A stretch of 64,000 bases of DNA from Rhizobiaceae bacterium (GCA_017644005.1 JAEPMJ010000001.1:372001-436000), one strand, 5' to 3'. Positions 46,285 through 55,774 are shown, numbered from the stretch's first letter. Translations and numbers: made by a program. Notes: generated by a model not told the origin, from the sequence alone.

Positions 46285-47469
46285 ATGCCGGCGGAATACC
46301 TACCTTTCACCCATGACGAATATGAACGCCGCCTCGCCAAGGTGCGCCGGGCGATGGCGGTCCGTGATATCGACGTGCTGTTTGTCGAAGACCCGTCGAA
46401 CATGGCGTGGCTGACCGGCTATGACGGCTGGTCTTTCTACGTTCATCAGGGTGTCGTGGTGTTTCACGATGCCGACCCGATCTGGTGGGGGCGCTCTCAG
46501 GACGCCAACGGGGCGGTGCGTACGGTGTGGATGGCGAACGAGGATGTGATCGGCTACGCCGACCATTTCGTTCAATCGACCGTTCGACATCCGATGCAGG
46601 ATCTCGCCAAACGTCTGCGCGAGCGCGGTTATGCCGGCAAGCGCGTCGGGCTGGAACTCGAGAACTACTATTTCTCGGCCAAGGCCTATCTGGTTCTGAA
46701 GGAGGAACTGCCGGAAGCCGAAATGATCGACGCGACAGCGCTTGTCAATTGGCAGCGGGCGGTGAAGTCTCCCGAGGAAATCGCATTCATGCGCAAGGCG
46801 GCCCGTATCTCGGAGAAGATCGTCGACGGGATCGTCGATCGGGTCGAACCCGGACTCAACAAGAACGAACTTGTCGCGGAAATCTACGGCGACGCAATCC
46901 GTGGCGCTGATGGAGAATGGGGCGACTACGCCGCACTCGTGCCGCTGCTGCCTTCCGGCGCCGACGCCAGCGCGCCACACCTGACATGGGATGGGCGTCC
47001 GTTCAGGAAGGGCGAAGCAACATTCTTCGAGATTTCCGGGTGCTACCGCCGGTACCATGCGCCCTTCTGCCGGACAGTCTTTCTGGGCAAGCCGCCGCAG
47101 GAAATGCTCGACGCCGAGAAGGCGCTGGCCGAAGGTCTGGAGGCCGGGCTTGAAGCTGCGAAAGCTGGAAATGTGGCCGGCGACGTGGCCCGAGCGCTGT
47201 TCGGTTCGCTGGAACGCGCCGGCATCAAGAAAGAGGGCCGGTGCGGCTATCCGATCGGGCTCTCCTACCCGCCAGACTGGGGCGAGCGCACAATCTCTTT
47301 CCGAAAGGACGACGAGACCTTATTGGAAGCCGGGATGACATTCCACTTCATGCCGGGCCTGTGGATGGCCGACTGGGGCCTCGAAATCACCGAGAGCATC
47401 CTCATTCGGGAAAACGGCGCGGCCGAATGCCTGTGCCACCGCCCGCGCGAACTCATCATCAAGGATTGA
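46285..47469 (+). CDS. doeA: Ectoine hydrolase DoeA (EutD)
   Basis: 394 residues, M24 superfamily. The pieces DPSNMAWLTGYDGWSFYVHQ, NWQRAVKSPEEIAFMRKAA and PSGADASAPHLTWDGRPF match ectoine hydrolases closely. The enzyme opens the ectoine ring to N-acetyl-2,4-diaminobutyrate. The ATG at 46285 has GGAGGAGC upstream; an in-frame start at 46264 is possible but less favoured. It is followed after five bases by an M20 deacetylase gene. Confidence 0.93.
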   Translation: MPAEYLPFTHDEYERRLAKVRRAMAVRDIDVLFVEDPSNMAWLTGYDGWSFYVHQGVVVFHDADPIWWGRSQDANGAVRTVWMANEDVIGYADHFVQSTVRHPMQDLAKRLRERGYAGKRVGLELENYYFSAKAYLVLKEELPEAEMIDATALVNWQRAVKSPEEIAFMRKAARISEKIVDGIVDRVEPGLNKNELVAEIYGDAIRGADGEWGDYAALVPLLPSGADASAPHLTWDGRPFRKGEATFFEISGCYRRYHAPFCRTVFLGKPPQEMLDAEKALAEGLEAGLEAAKAGNVAGDVARALFGSLERAGIKKEGRCGYPIGLSYPPDWGERTISFRKDDETLLEAGMTFHFMPGLWMADWGLEITESILIRENGAAECLCHRPRELIIKD

Positions 47470-47474
47470 CGCTA

Positions 47475-48632
47475 ATGCACCTGCTGGCGCGAACGCAGGA
47501 AGTTCTCGGAGAGCTGATCGGTTTTCCGACGGTTTCGGCCGACAGCAATCTGGAACTGATCGCTTATGCGGCTGATCTATTGAGCGAAGCCGGCGCCAAG
47601 CTGTCGATATCGCGCGACGAGACGGGGGCCAAGGCCAATCTGTTCGCGACACTCGGGCCCCTTGAGGACGGAGGCATCGTTCTTTCCGGCCATACCGATG
47701 TCGTGCCGGTGGATGATCAGGAGTGGACCAGCGACCCCTTCGTGATGGATGAGCGCGGGGGATTTCTCTACGGGCGCGGCGCTTGCGACATGAAGGGCTT
47801 CATCGCAGCCTGCCTCGCCATGGCGCCATCGTTTGCTCAACTCGATCTCAAGCGTCCGCTGCATTTCGCCTTTACCTATGATGAAGAAACCGGCTGTTTC
47901 GGCGCGCGCGAGCTGATGGCCGAGCTCGCAAAAGCGAACTTCCGTCCGTCGGTGGCGATCATCGGAGAACCGACTTCGATGCGGGTCATCGAAGGACACA
48001 AAGGCTGCTACGAATACACCACCGAGTTCATAGGCCAGGAGGGACATGGCTCGCAGCCGGGCCTGGGCGTGAACGCGGTCGAGTATGCCGCACGCTACAT
48101 CGGAAAGCTGATGGACATCAGCGAAAATCTCAAGGACCGGGCGCCGCACGGAAGCCGTTTTGACCCACCCTGGACCACGATACAGGTTGGCCGTATCGTT
48201 GGTGGCGCGGCTCGGAACGTAATTGCCGGAAGATGCGAGGTCGAATGGGAAATGCGACCGGTGCAGGACAAGGATGCCGCATTCGTCAAAACAGGTATAG
48301 GCACCTATGTGGACAGCGTTCTCAGACCCGCAATGAAGGCAGTTGCCGCCGATGCCGACATCGTCACCCACACGATCGGCGAAGTGGCGGGCCTTCAGGT
48401 CGTGAGTGAATCGGAAGCGCGCGACATCGTTTTCGAGCTGACCGGCTCCAACAGCGCCGACGTCGTTGCGTTCGGAACTGAGGCTGGGCTCTTCCAGGCT
48501 GCTGGCATGTCCGTGGTGATCTGTGGGCCGGGGTCCATCGAACAGGCTCACAAACCCGACGAATATATCGCCCTCGAACAATTGCAGTCCTGCCTGGACA
48601 TGTTGGAGCGGCTGAAAGCCAAGCTGAGCTGA
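47475..48632 (+). CDS. M20-family (ArgE-like) N-acyl-amino-acid deacetylase
   Basis: 385 residues. The metal-binding motifs are SGHTDVVPVDDQEW (His-x-Asp), GRGACDMKGF (bridging Asp) and TYDEETGCFGA (catalytic Glu-Glu), followed by the IIGEPTSM ligand region, as in acetylornithine deacetylase. Coming directly after doeA, it probably removes the acetyl group from N-acetyl-2,4-diaminobutyrate, the job usually done by the unrelated DoeB (succinylglutamate-desuccinylase family), which is not present here. Its stop shares one base with the GntR start (TGATG). Confidence 0.87.
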   Translation: MHLLARTQEVLGELIGFPTVSADSNLELIAYAADLLSEAGAKLSISRDETGAKANLFATLGPLEDGGIVLSGHTDVVPVDDQEWTSDPFVMDERGGFLYGRGACDMKGFIAACLAMAPSFAQLDLKRPLHFAFTYDEETGCFGARELMAELAKANFRPSVAIIGEPTSMRVIEGHKGCYEYTTEFIGQEGHGSQPGLGVNAVEYAARYIGKLMDISENLKDRAPHGSRFDPPWTTIQVGRIVGGAARNVIAGRCEVEWEMRPVQDKDAAFVKTGIGTYVDSVLRPAMKAVAADADIVTHTIGEVAGLQVVSESEARDIVFELTGSNSADVVAFGTEAGLFQAAGMSVVICGPGSIEQAHKPDEYIALEQLQSCLDMLERLKAKLS

Positions 48633-49360
48633 TGCCGGACGAAGATCTGCCCGCATTCGACCCAAAAGCACGCACCGGTGGCGACAGAAGCGCACGCCAG
48701 CGCTTCGAGCACATCTACCATACGCTTCGCACGCGCATCTGCCTGCTCGACTACCCGCCCGGTGAAAGGCTGAGGGAGGAAGACCTCGCCGAGGAGTTCG
48801 GGGTCAGCCGAACGCCGATCCGGCGCGTATTGGTCAAACTTGAGGCAGAGGGCTTTCTGAGGTCCGTACATGGTGTCGGGACGATCGTTACCGATATCGA
48901 GATCGAGGAGCTGGAACAGGTCTATCAGCTGCGCGTGGAGCTGGCCGAGCTGATCGGAAGGCTGATGCCGGTGGAGCCGGACAATTCTAAAAGAGCGGCT
49001 TTCCGGGAGTTGCTTTCCCGATGCGAAGGTCTTGTCGGAAAGCCTGATGCGCGTGAATTCGCCCGCATCAATATGGACTTCTTCCATCTGCTCAACAGCC
49101 TGACCGGGAACGAACCGCTGCGCGAAATCAGCGAGCGGCTCTACTATCAGACAACACGAATCTGGCTAAAGACCGCGTCGCGCCTCAGCCAGTACGAAGA
49201 GATACTGATGGATGAAATCCGCATCTTCCATCGCGAGGTCGCCGACATCGTCGACGCGGTGAATGTCGGCGACCTGCGGGTGGTCGGCCTGATCCGGCGC
49301 GCGCACATTTCAATGAGCTTTCAGCGGCTGCGGAACGAAGCCCGAAGAGCCTACCGCTAG
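48632..49360 (+). CDS. GntR-family regulator with FCD domain
   Basis: 242 residues. The winged helix (LREEDLAEEFGVSRTPIRRVL) is read in the usual GntR pattern as EDLAEEFGVSRTPIRRVL, followed by an all-helical FCD domain (VYQLRVELAELIGRLM...RINMDFFHLLNSLTGN). This is not EnuR, the MocR-type ectoine regulator, since no aminotransferase-like domain exists. It is the last gene of the doeA unit and likely represses it and ehuB through the palindrome at 46137. It overlaps the next gene tail to tail by four bases. Confidence 0.87.
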   Translation: MPDEDLPAFDPKARTGGDRSARQRFEHIYHTLRTRICLLDYPPGERLREEDLAEEFGVSRTPIRRVLVKLEAEGFLRSVHGVGTIVTDIEIEELEQVYQLRVELAELIGRLMPVEPDNSKRAAFRELLSRCEGLVGKPDAREFARINMDFFHLLNSLTGNEPLREISERLYYQTTRIWLKTASRLSQYEEILMDEIRIFHREVADIVDAVNVGDLRVVGLIRRAHISMSFQRLRNEARRAYR

Positions 49361-50859
49361 GTCAAACCCGCGGCTACGCTCTCCCGCAAATCGCGGCGCA
49401 GCACTTTACCGTAAGCGTTCTTCGGCAGTTCGTCGACGAAGTGGATGTGCTTGGGCTTCTTGAAGCTGGCGAGATGCGCCTTGCAAAAATCGAGAACCGC
49501 AGCCCGGTCGAACGCCGGATCATTGCTGACGATGGCAACCGCGACACTTTCGCCCCATTCGGAATCGGGAATACCAAAAGCAACGACTTCATCTACCGCC
49601 GGATGCGATGCAATCACGTCCTCGATTTCCTTAGGGTAGATGTTGGTGCCGCCCGAGATGATGGTGTCGTGGCGCCGGTCGAGCACCCGCAGGCGGCCGC
49701 CGCTGTCGAACCGTCCGATATCGCCCGTGTGGAGCCAGCCGCCACGCAACGCCTTGGCGGTTGCGTCGGGATTGCGCCAATAGCCTTTCATGACAACGTC
49801 GCCACGAACGCAGATTTCGCCGTCCTCGCCCGGCGGCAGTTCATCGCCGTTCCGGTCGACGATGCGAACCTCAACACCGGCCCGAACGTAACCCGCAGAC
49901 AGCAGCGTCTCGTCGTCTGCACCCTGATGCGCCGTACCCGGCAGATACGAAATGGTCATCGGCGCTTCGCCCTGACCGTAGAGCTGGTGGAAGATCGGCC
50001 CGAAACGCTCAACCGCCGCACGGATATGCTCCAGGTGGATCGTCGCGCCGCCGTAGATGACACCGCGCAGCGAACCTATGTCGTCGCGTTCCGGAGCCTC
50101 GAGCAAGCGCACGATCATCGTCGGAGCAACGAACGCGATGGCCGTAATGCGGAGGCTTGCGACAGTGTCGAATACCTCGGCCGGGCGGAACCCCGCGCGG
50201 TCGTAAATGATGTTGACCGCCCCCCGGGCCAGCGAGGGGATCAGATAGATGCCGCTGCCATGCGACAGCGGCGCAACGTGCAGCACGCGGTCGGTTTCGT
50301 TGAAATCGAACACATCGGCGAGGCAGTTGACCGCCGAGGCGATAATGTTGCGATGGGAAAGCGTTGCACCCTTGGGTTTGCCGGTCGTGCCTGACGTGTA
50401 GAAAATCCAGGCTGGATCGTCGGGGTCGACCGCGGCCGGCTGACCTGCCTCGATCGGCTGCGGCAGGTCGAACGTTTCGATCGCAACCAGTTCCGTTTCG
50501 ACCGCCGTTTCAAGCGAGGCCCGCAACTCGTCGAGATACTCGGCATGCGTAATGACCAATCGCGGTTCGGCGTCGCCGGCAATCCAGGCGACCTCGCGCG
50601 GATGCAGCTTGGCGTTCACCGGCACGACGACCAGTCCGGCGCGCATCGTCGCCATCATCAGAGCGGGGAACTCGAAACCGTTGCGCAGGAAAAGCAGTAT
50701 CCGGTCGCCGCGCGAACACCCCTTCGCGTCGAACCATGCACCGAGGGCGGCGCAGGTTCGGTCAAACTCGCGATAGGTCAGCCGCTGTGAGCCCCATGAG
50801 ACAGCGGTTTCGTTCGCGCGGCGCCGGACGGCGTCGGCCAACATGGAATAGACGTTCAT
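49357..50859 (-). CDS. AMP-dependent acyl-CoA synthetase
   Basis: 500 residues. Phosphate loop FYTSGTTGKPKG, A5-like YGQGE, A7-like GWLHTGDIG and the catalytic Lys in KNAYGKVLRRD. It makes an acyl-CoA from an unidentified acid. It follows the FAH-family gene by 13 bases, within the TetR-controlled block, so it probably acts on the imported TRAP substrate or its breakdown product. Confidence 0.88.
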   Translation of the reverse strand: MNVYSMLADAVRRRANETAVSWGSQRLTYREFDRTCAALGAWFDAKGCSRGDRILLFLRNGFEFPALMMATMRAGLVVVPVNAKLHPREVAWIAGDAEPRLVITHAEYLDELRASLETAVETELVAIETFDLPQPIEAGQPAAVDPDDPAWIFYTSGTTGKPKGATLSHRNIIASAVNCLADVFDFNETDRVLHVAPLSHGSGIYLIPSLARGAVNIIYDRAGFRPAEVFDTVASLRITAIAFVAPTMIVRLLEAPERDDIGSLRGVIYGGATIHLEHIRAAVERFGPIFHQLYGQGEAPMTISYLPGTAHQGADDETLLSAGYVRAGVEVRIVDRNGDELPPGEDGEICVRGDVVMKGYWRNPDATAKALRGGWLHTGDIGRFDSGGRLRVLDRRHDTIISGGTNIYPKEIEDVIASHPAVDEVVAFGIPDSEWGESVAVAIVSNDPAFDRAAVLDFCKAHLASFKKPKHIHFVDELPKNAYGKVLRRDLRESVAAGLT

Positions 50860-50872
50860 GCTGGCGTCGTTC

Positions 50873-51859
50873 TCAGGGTTTGCCGGTGAGGACGCGGTTG
50901 GTCAAAATCCCGATCCCCTCGACTTCGAGCTCCACGACGTCCCCATGTTTGAGGAATTTCATGTGCTCGAGGCCGCAGCCGTTTCCGACTGTACCGGAGC
51001 CGAAAAACTCGCCGGGGTAGATCGTCTCCGACTGCGAGATGTGAGCCAGCAGATCCTCGAACTTCCAGTGCATGGAGGAAGTGTTGCCTCGACCCCACTC
51101 CTCGCCATTGACGCGGCAGATCATCGTTAGATCATAAGGGTCGCTCAGTTCATCGGCGGTTACGAGGCACGGCCCCATCGCATTGCCGTAGTCGAAGTCC
51201 TTGCCCTTGGCGGGGCCAAGCTGGCCACCCATCTCCTGGGTCTGCGCGTCGCGGGCCGAGAAGTCGTTGAAGATTGTGTAGCCGTATATGTAGTCGCGCG
51301 CCTCGTCCCGGCTGATGTCCACGCCCTTCTTGCGGACGTAGAAACCAAACTCGAGTTCAAAATCCATCAGTTTGGAATAGGTCGGCCAGTAGACGTCTGT
51401 ACCGGTTCCGATGACCGAGAAACGGTTGGCCTTATAGTAGATCGGCTGCTCGTAGAACGTCTTGGGAATCGCCAACTGGCCCGTCCGCTCGAACTCCTTC
51501 AGCGCCGCCTCGGGGTCGGGCGTGGCGTTGGCGCGCACGCGCCGCGCAGCATCGAAAGCCTGCTTCAGATGCGTTTCGAAGCACAGACAATCCCGCATCT
51601 GGATCGGCACCGGGACCGGTGCCAGCAGCCTGACGTCCTCTTTCGCGAAGGCGCTCTTCCCGCCCTTTTTCACGGTCTCATATGCCCGATCGAGCGCTTC
51701 GTCGCCGCCCTCGATCATCTCCTGAACCGAAGCAAAAGCAGGATATGCCTTGCCGAAAACATCCTTGTGCGCCTCGGCGAGGTCAACGATCTTGCGGTCG
51801 CCATCGACCAGCGCGCCTGCCCGCGGCTTGCCCTTCATCTCATACGTGACGAGCTTCAT
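50873..51859 (-). CDS. Fumarylacetoacetate hydrolase-family protein
   Basis: 328 residues. The FAH-family divalent-metal site is suggested by FELEFGFYVRKKG (Glu-x-Glu), and YTIFNDFSARDAQ is a second family hallmark. Members hydrolyse C-C bonds in diketo acids or act as hydratase/decarboxylase on keto acids. It is between the TetR and the acyl-CoA synthetase genes. The substrate is unknown. Confidence 0.88.
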   Translation of the reverse strand: MKLVTYEMKGKPRAGALVDGDRKIVDLAEAHKDVFGKAYPAFASVQEMIEGGDEALDRAYETVKKGGKSAFAKEDVRLLAPVPVPIQMRDCLCFETHLKQAFDAARRVRANATPDPEAALKEFERTGQLAIPKTFYEQPIYYKANRFSVIGTGTDVYWPTYSKLMDFELEFGFYVRKKGVDISRDEARDYIYGYTIFNDFSARDAQTQEMGGQLGPAKGKDFDYGNAMGPCLVTADELSDPYDLTMICRVNGEEWGRGNTSSMHWKFEDLLAHISQSETIYPGEFFGSGTVGNGCGLEHMKFLKHGDVVELEVEGIGILTNRVLTGKP

Positions 51860-51878
51860 CGCTCTCCTCCCTTGAACG

Positions 51879-52592
51879 CTATGCCTTGTGTTGCGCGGCG
51901 GCGGAATGCGGCCTGCCGTGGAGCAGCGCCGCCGTCATCATCGCCACCAGATAGGTTGCAGTCGCCATTTCATCCTCCGGATCGCAGCGGCCGCCCGACA
52001 GCCGGCTGATGCGACCGGTATCGGCCATCGTGTAGACCATGACGCCGAGCATCGCCTGATAACCCCAGTTGATCTCCTCGATGGACCGGTCGGGCATAGC
52101 CTTTTGCATCGCCTCCATGACCTTGTGGGCGATGGGATCGAAAAACTCCTGAATGACCCCGCGCCGATGCGACTTCGGGTCCGACACCTCGCGCGCCAGG
52201 ATGCGCGCATAGCTCGAGCTCTTTTCGGTGCTGCGCATGTGCAGGTTGGGCACCAGCACCGCCTTGACGATCAGCTCCACCTTGCGCGCCGGGTCCGGCT
52301 CCATTTCGGCGAATCGCAGACCGGCAATGCGCTGATCGGTGATCATCGGCGCGCGCATTTCGAAGATCGCCCTGTAGAGACCTTCCTTGCCGCCAAAATG
52401 GTAGTTGATAAGTGCAACCGGCACATCGGCGGTCTGCGCGATCCGGCGCACAGAAACACCGTCGAAGCCGTGATCGGCAAACTCGGCCTCAGCCGCCTGG
52501 AGGATACGCGAGCGGGTCAGCGTCGCGTTGCGTTGCGTTGCTTCGACCGCGACAACATTCTGATCCGACTTGGTTTTGTTTGCTTTTGCCAT
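51879..52592 (-). CDS. TetR-family transcriptional regulator
   Basis: 237 residues. The helix-turn-helix reads GFDGVSVRRIAQTADVPVAL then INYHFGGKEGLYRAI, with a C-terminal domain (TEKSSSYARILAREVSDP) of the CecR-like type. The ATG at 52592 has GGGGAAA upstream. It leads the FAH/acyl-CoA synthetase unit and is divergent from the TRAP transporter, probably controlling both. Confidence 0.88.
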   Translation of the reverse strand: MAKANKTKSDQNVVAVEATQRNATLTRSRILQAAEAEFADHGFDGVSVRRIAQTADVPVALINYHFGGKEGLYRAIFEMRAPMITDQRIAGLRFAEMEPDPARKVELIVKAVLVPNLHMRSTEKSSSYARILAREVSDPKSHRRGVIQEFFDPIAHKVMEAMQKAMPDRSIEEINWGYQAMLGVMVYTMADTGRISRLSGGRCDPEDEMATATYLVAMMTAALLHGRPHSAAAQHKA

Positions 52593-52641
52593 GTTTCCCC
52601 GCGGGTGCCGCACGATCTCAATCACCGTCCCGCAGCATCGA

Positions 52642-52682
52642 AATTGAACGCTATATCAAATTTCTTGTCAACTTGTTCAATT
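52642..52682. promoter_or_regulatory. Inverted-repeat operator between the TetR and TRAP genes
   Basis: AATTGAAC (52642-52649) and GTTCAATT (52675-52682) are exact 8-bp arms 25 bases apart, with partial repeats of CTTGT between them. The site is AT-rich, inside the 157-base divergent gap, and suits a TetR dimer or a pair of dimers. Confidence 0.5.
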
Positions 52683-52749
52683 ACCGTTAGCCTTCCTGTC
52701 ACGAGTGTGGAGGCTGGGATTAAGCCGCATTCGACAAGGGAGGATTGGC

Positions 52750-53823
52750 ATGTATCGCAAAGCTATGTTGGGCGGCGTGGCCGCTATCGCATTCGGGCTG
52801 GGCGGCGTCCCCGGACTGGCGCAGGAAACGATCAACCTGACGGCGGCGACGGGACACCCGGAAGTTTTCCTGTGGGTCAAACACCTGAAAGAGACTTTCA
52901 TTCCCACCGTCGACGCGGAACTCGCGAAGACCGGGAACGTCAAGATCAACTGGACCGAGGGCTATGGCGGAACGATCGTCAAGCTCGGCTCGGAGGTGGA
53001 AGCGTTCCAGACGGGCATTATGGATGTCGGCCAGATGAGCGGCGTCTTCAATCCCGCGGCGATGGGGCTTCTGAACCTCACCTATGCCATGCCATTCGGC
53101 CCTGCCGACGCGCGAGGCGTTACTGCGGCCGTTGAGAAGGCGCTTGCCGAAACAGAGGGCGCACTAGCACAGCTCGAAGAGGCGACCGGCGTCGTTTACA
53201 TCGGCGGTGGCATTGCGATTGACGACTACAACATCGCTGCAACCAAAGAACTCAAGACCATCGCCGACCTCGAAGGCGTGAAGATCGGCGGCGCCGGGCC
53301 CAATCTCGGTTGGCTCGCCAGCACGGGCGCCGTCGGCGTGCAGGGCAGCTACGTGACATTCTACAATGATATCAAGACGGGCGTTTACGACGGCAATATC
53401 GGCTGGATGACCGCAAATGTTCCGGCCAAGCTTCACGAGGTCGCGCCGAACTTCAACCTCGTCAATTTCGGCGCAATGTATATCGGCGGGATGGGTGTGT
53501 CGAAACCGGTGTGGGACACGTTCTCCGACGAAACGAAAGCAGCGTTCCGCACCGCAGCAGCCGCGTACACGACGGCCTATTTCGATGAACAGGAAGCACG
53601 ATACGAATCCGCCAAGGCGGCATTGATCGAAGGCGGCGGCAAGCTGGTCGAGTTTGACGCCGCAGAGCGCGAAACCTGGATCAACAACCTGCCCAACCCG
53701 TCTTCGGCCTGGATTGCCGCGGCGGAAGCGCGCGGTGAACCCGCACGCCAGGTACTCGAAGCTTATCGCGACAATCTGGCAGCGGAAGGCTTCAGCTTCG
53801 TGCGCGACTACCTCGCCGAATAG
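52750..53823 (+). CDS. TRAP transporter solute-binding protein (DctP family)
   Basis: 357 residues. The Sec signal peptide is MYRKAMLGGVAAIAFGLGG...LAQ. The DctP fold is seen in GTIVKLGSEVEAFQTGIMDV and ETWINNLPNPSSAWIAAAEA. The ATG at 52750 has AGGGAGGA upstream. It provides specificity for the TRAP importer; the conserved carboxylate-binding Arg of DctP proteins is not obvious, so the ligand is left open. Confidence 0.9.
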   Translation: MYRKAMLGGVAAIAFGLGGVPGLAQETINLTAATGHPEVFLWVKHLKETFIPTVDAELAKTGNVKINWTEGYGGTIVKLGSEVEAFQTGIMDVGQMSGVFNPAAMGLLNLTYAMPFGPADARGVTAAVEKALAETEGALAQLEEATGVVYIGGGIAIDDYNIAATKELKTIADLEGVKIGGAGPNLGWLASTGAVGVQGSYVTFYNDIKTGVYDGNIGWMTANVPAKLHEVAPNFNLVNFGAMYIGGMGVSKPVWDTFSDETKAAFRTAAAAYTTAYFDEQEARYESAKAALIEGGGKLVEFDAAERETWINNLPNPSSAWIAAAEARGEPARQVLEAYRDNLAAEGFSFVRDYLAE

Positions 53824-53832
53824 TCCTCCCAG

Positions 53833-53858
53833 ACCCGGCACCCACACGGGTGCCGGGT
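53833..53858 (+). other. Hairpin between the TRAP binding-protein and DctQ genes
   Basis: ACCCGGCACCC and GGGTGCCGGGT form an 11-bp stem with loop ACAC, nine bases after the binding-protein stop, with no T-tract. Likely a 3' stabiliser that raises the amount of binding protein. Confidence 0.6.
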
Positions 53859-53892
53859 ACCTTACCGGTGTAACCGCAGAAGGACCGACGGG

Positions 53893-54447
53893 ATGACGGG
53901 TGACCCCATTCTCCCTGACGATGACACCGCGAAGGCGCGCGATGGTCTGTTCGACCGGGTTATCGGCGCAATGAACGCACTCGGCACGGTCTGGATCATC
54001 GGCCTCATGCTGCTGATCAACGCCGACATATTCGGACGCACGGCGTTCAACGCACCGATTGCCGGCGTTGCCGAGCTGGTTGCCTTCTCGATTGTCGGGA
54101 TCGTGTTCCTGCAACTGGCTCACACGCTCAAATCCGGCTCGATGACCCGCTCCGAGGTGCTGCTCAACGTCCTCGAACGCAGATCGCCGGCGCTTCGCTC
54201 CGCCCTGCTGGCGCTGTTCCATCTGGTCGGCGCGGTATTGCTGGCGGTGATTGCGTGGCGCTTCTGGCCAAGCGTGGAACAGGCGTGGCTTTCGCCCGAG
54301 CGTCATTTCATGGGCAATCCTGGCTTCTTCACGGTACCGCAATGGCCGCTCTTCGCGCTGATGCTGGCTGGCATTGTCGCGACATCGCTGCAATTCCTGA
54401 TTGATGCCTTTGCACATGTACGTTCTGCCATAGCGGGCAAGTCATGA
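53893..54447 (+). CDS. TRAP transporter small permease (DctQ family)
   Basis: 184 residues, four membrane helices. The N-terminal helix contains LGTVWIIGLMLLINADIFGR, typical of DctQ. It overlaps the DctM gene by four bases and pairs with it to form the membrane unit. Confidence 0.9.
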   Translation: MTGDPILPDDDTAKARDGLFDRVIGAMNALGTVWIIGLMLLINADIFGRTAFNAPIAGVAELVAFSIVGIVFLQLAHTLKSGSMTRSEVLLNVLERRSPALRSALLALFHLVGAVLLAVIAWRFWPSVEQAWLSPERHFMGNPGFFTVPQWPLFALMLAGIVATSLQFLIDAFAHVRSAIAGKS

Positions 54448-55757
54448 GCGGCCTCGAAATCGCCATAGCGTCGATCGGCGCCATGCTGGTGCTGATCTAT
54501 GCCGGCATGCATGTGGCGATCGCGCTGATGCTACTGTCCTTTGTCGGCGTCTGGATGCTGCGCGACAATTTCCAGATCGCCTCCAACGTGATGGTGCTGG
54601 CCTTCAAGGACAGCATCTCGGACTATCTGTTCGGTGTGGTGCCCCTGTTCGTGTTCATGGGTCTCCTTGTCGCGGTCGCCGGGATCGGACGCGACACATT
54701 CGAGGTTGCGGCGCAGATCTTCCGCAAGGTGCTCGGCGGTCTGGGGATCGCCACCGTGGCAGCCAACGCGGTTTTTGCCGCGATTACCGGCATTTCGATC
54801 GCTTCGGCGGCGGTGTTCACCAAGGTGGCCGTGCCGGAGATGATGCGCCATGGCTATACCGGCCGCTTTTCCGTCGGCGTCGTCGCCGGATCGTCGGTGC
54901 TCGGCATGCTGATTCCGCCGAGCCTGTTGTTCATTCTCTATGGCGTTTTGACAGAGCAGTCGGTGGGCTCGCTGTTCATTGCCGGCGTGATACCAGGCGT
55001 GCTGCTTTCGGTCGTCTACTGCGTCGGCATCCTGGCGCTGGCGCGGTTCGCGCACGGCTTTGTGGGCGGCAGCGCGCAGGCCGTCGAGGAGCCCGCCGAC
55101 ATGAGCGCCGGCGAGATGCTGGTGAAGATATTTCCAATCGTGCTTCTGATCGCACTGGTGCTTGGCGGCATCTATGGCGGCGTCTTCACGCCCACCGAAG
55201 CCGGTGCAGCCGGCGCCCTTGGCGCACTGGTGATTTCGCTCGCCAAGCGACGGCTCAGTTGGGCAAGCTTCTGGCAGGTGCTTGTGCAAACCGGACACAC
55301 GACTGCCTCGATCTGCTTCCTGATCATCGGCGCCAGTCTCTATTCGCGCATGCTTTCCATGTCGGGCATGCCGGGTGTGCTCGGCGGCTGGGTTGCCGAT
55401 TCGGGCCTAGGGCCGACGGGCATAATCCTGCTTTTGATGCTGGTGATCATGCTGCTCGGAACAATTCTCGATTCAGCGTCGATCATGCTGCTGACGTTGC
55501 CGATCGCCCTGCCGATCCTCACGGCTGCGCAGGTCGACCTGATCTGGCTCGGCGTCCTCGTCGTCATCGCCGTCGAAATCGGCCTGCTGACGCCGCCCTT
55601 CGGCATTGCGGTCTATGTGATCAAAGCCACACTCGGGCCCGACAGCAATGTCACGCTTGGCGAGATTTTCATCGGCGCCGCGCCCTTCGCGCTGATGATG
55701 CTCCTCGTCCTCATTCTCGTATTTCTGTTTCCGTGGCTTGCCACGGCGCTCGTCTAG
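54444..55757 (+). CDS. TRAP transporter large permease (DctM family)
   Basis: 437 residues, about 12 membrane helices. PLFVFMGLLV, the GSSVLGMLIPPSLLFILYG stretch and FTPTEAGAAGALGALV are DctM hallmarks. It couples uptake to a sodium gradient. It is followed after 17 bases by the metallo-beta-lactamase-fold gene. Confidence 0.93.
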   Translation: MSGLEIAIASIGAMLVLIYAGMHVAIALMLLSFVGVWMLRDNFQIASNVMVLAFKDSISDYLFGVVPLFVFMGLLVAVAGIGRDTFEVAAQIFRKVLGGLGIATVAANAVFAAITGISIASAAVFTKVAVPEMMRHGYTGRFSVGVVAGSSVLGMLIPPSLLFILYGVLTEQSVGSLFIAGVIPGVLLSVVYCVGILALARFAHGFVGGSAQAVEEPADMSAGEMLVKIFPIVLLIALVLGGIYGGVFTPTEAGAAGALGALVISLAKRRLSWASFWQVLVQTGHTTASICFLIIGASLYSRMLSMSGMPGVLGGWVADSGLGPTGIILLLMLVIMLLGTILDSASIMLLTLPIALPILTAAQVDLIWLGVLVVIAVEIGLLTPPFGIAVYVIKATLGPDSNVTLGEIFIGAAPFALMMLLVLILVFLFPWLATALV

Positions 55758-55774
55758 CACTGGGGAGAACAACC

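Noticed and set aside
48632-49360. EnuR-type ectoine regulator
   Set aside because: The protein is 242 residues with an FCD domain and lacks the aminotransferase-like domain of MocR/EnuR proteins.
53164-54417. 417-codon minus-strand frame over the TRAP genes
   Set aside because: Antisense to DctP and DctQ, which have clear signal peptide, membrane helices and ribosome-binding sites.
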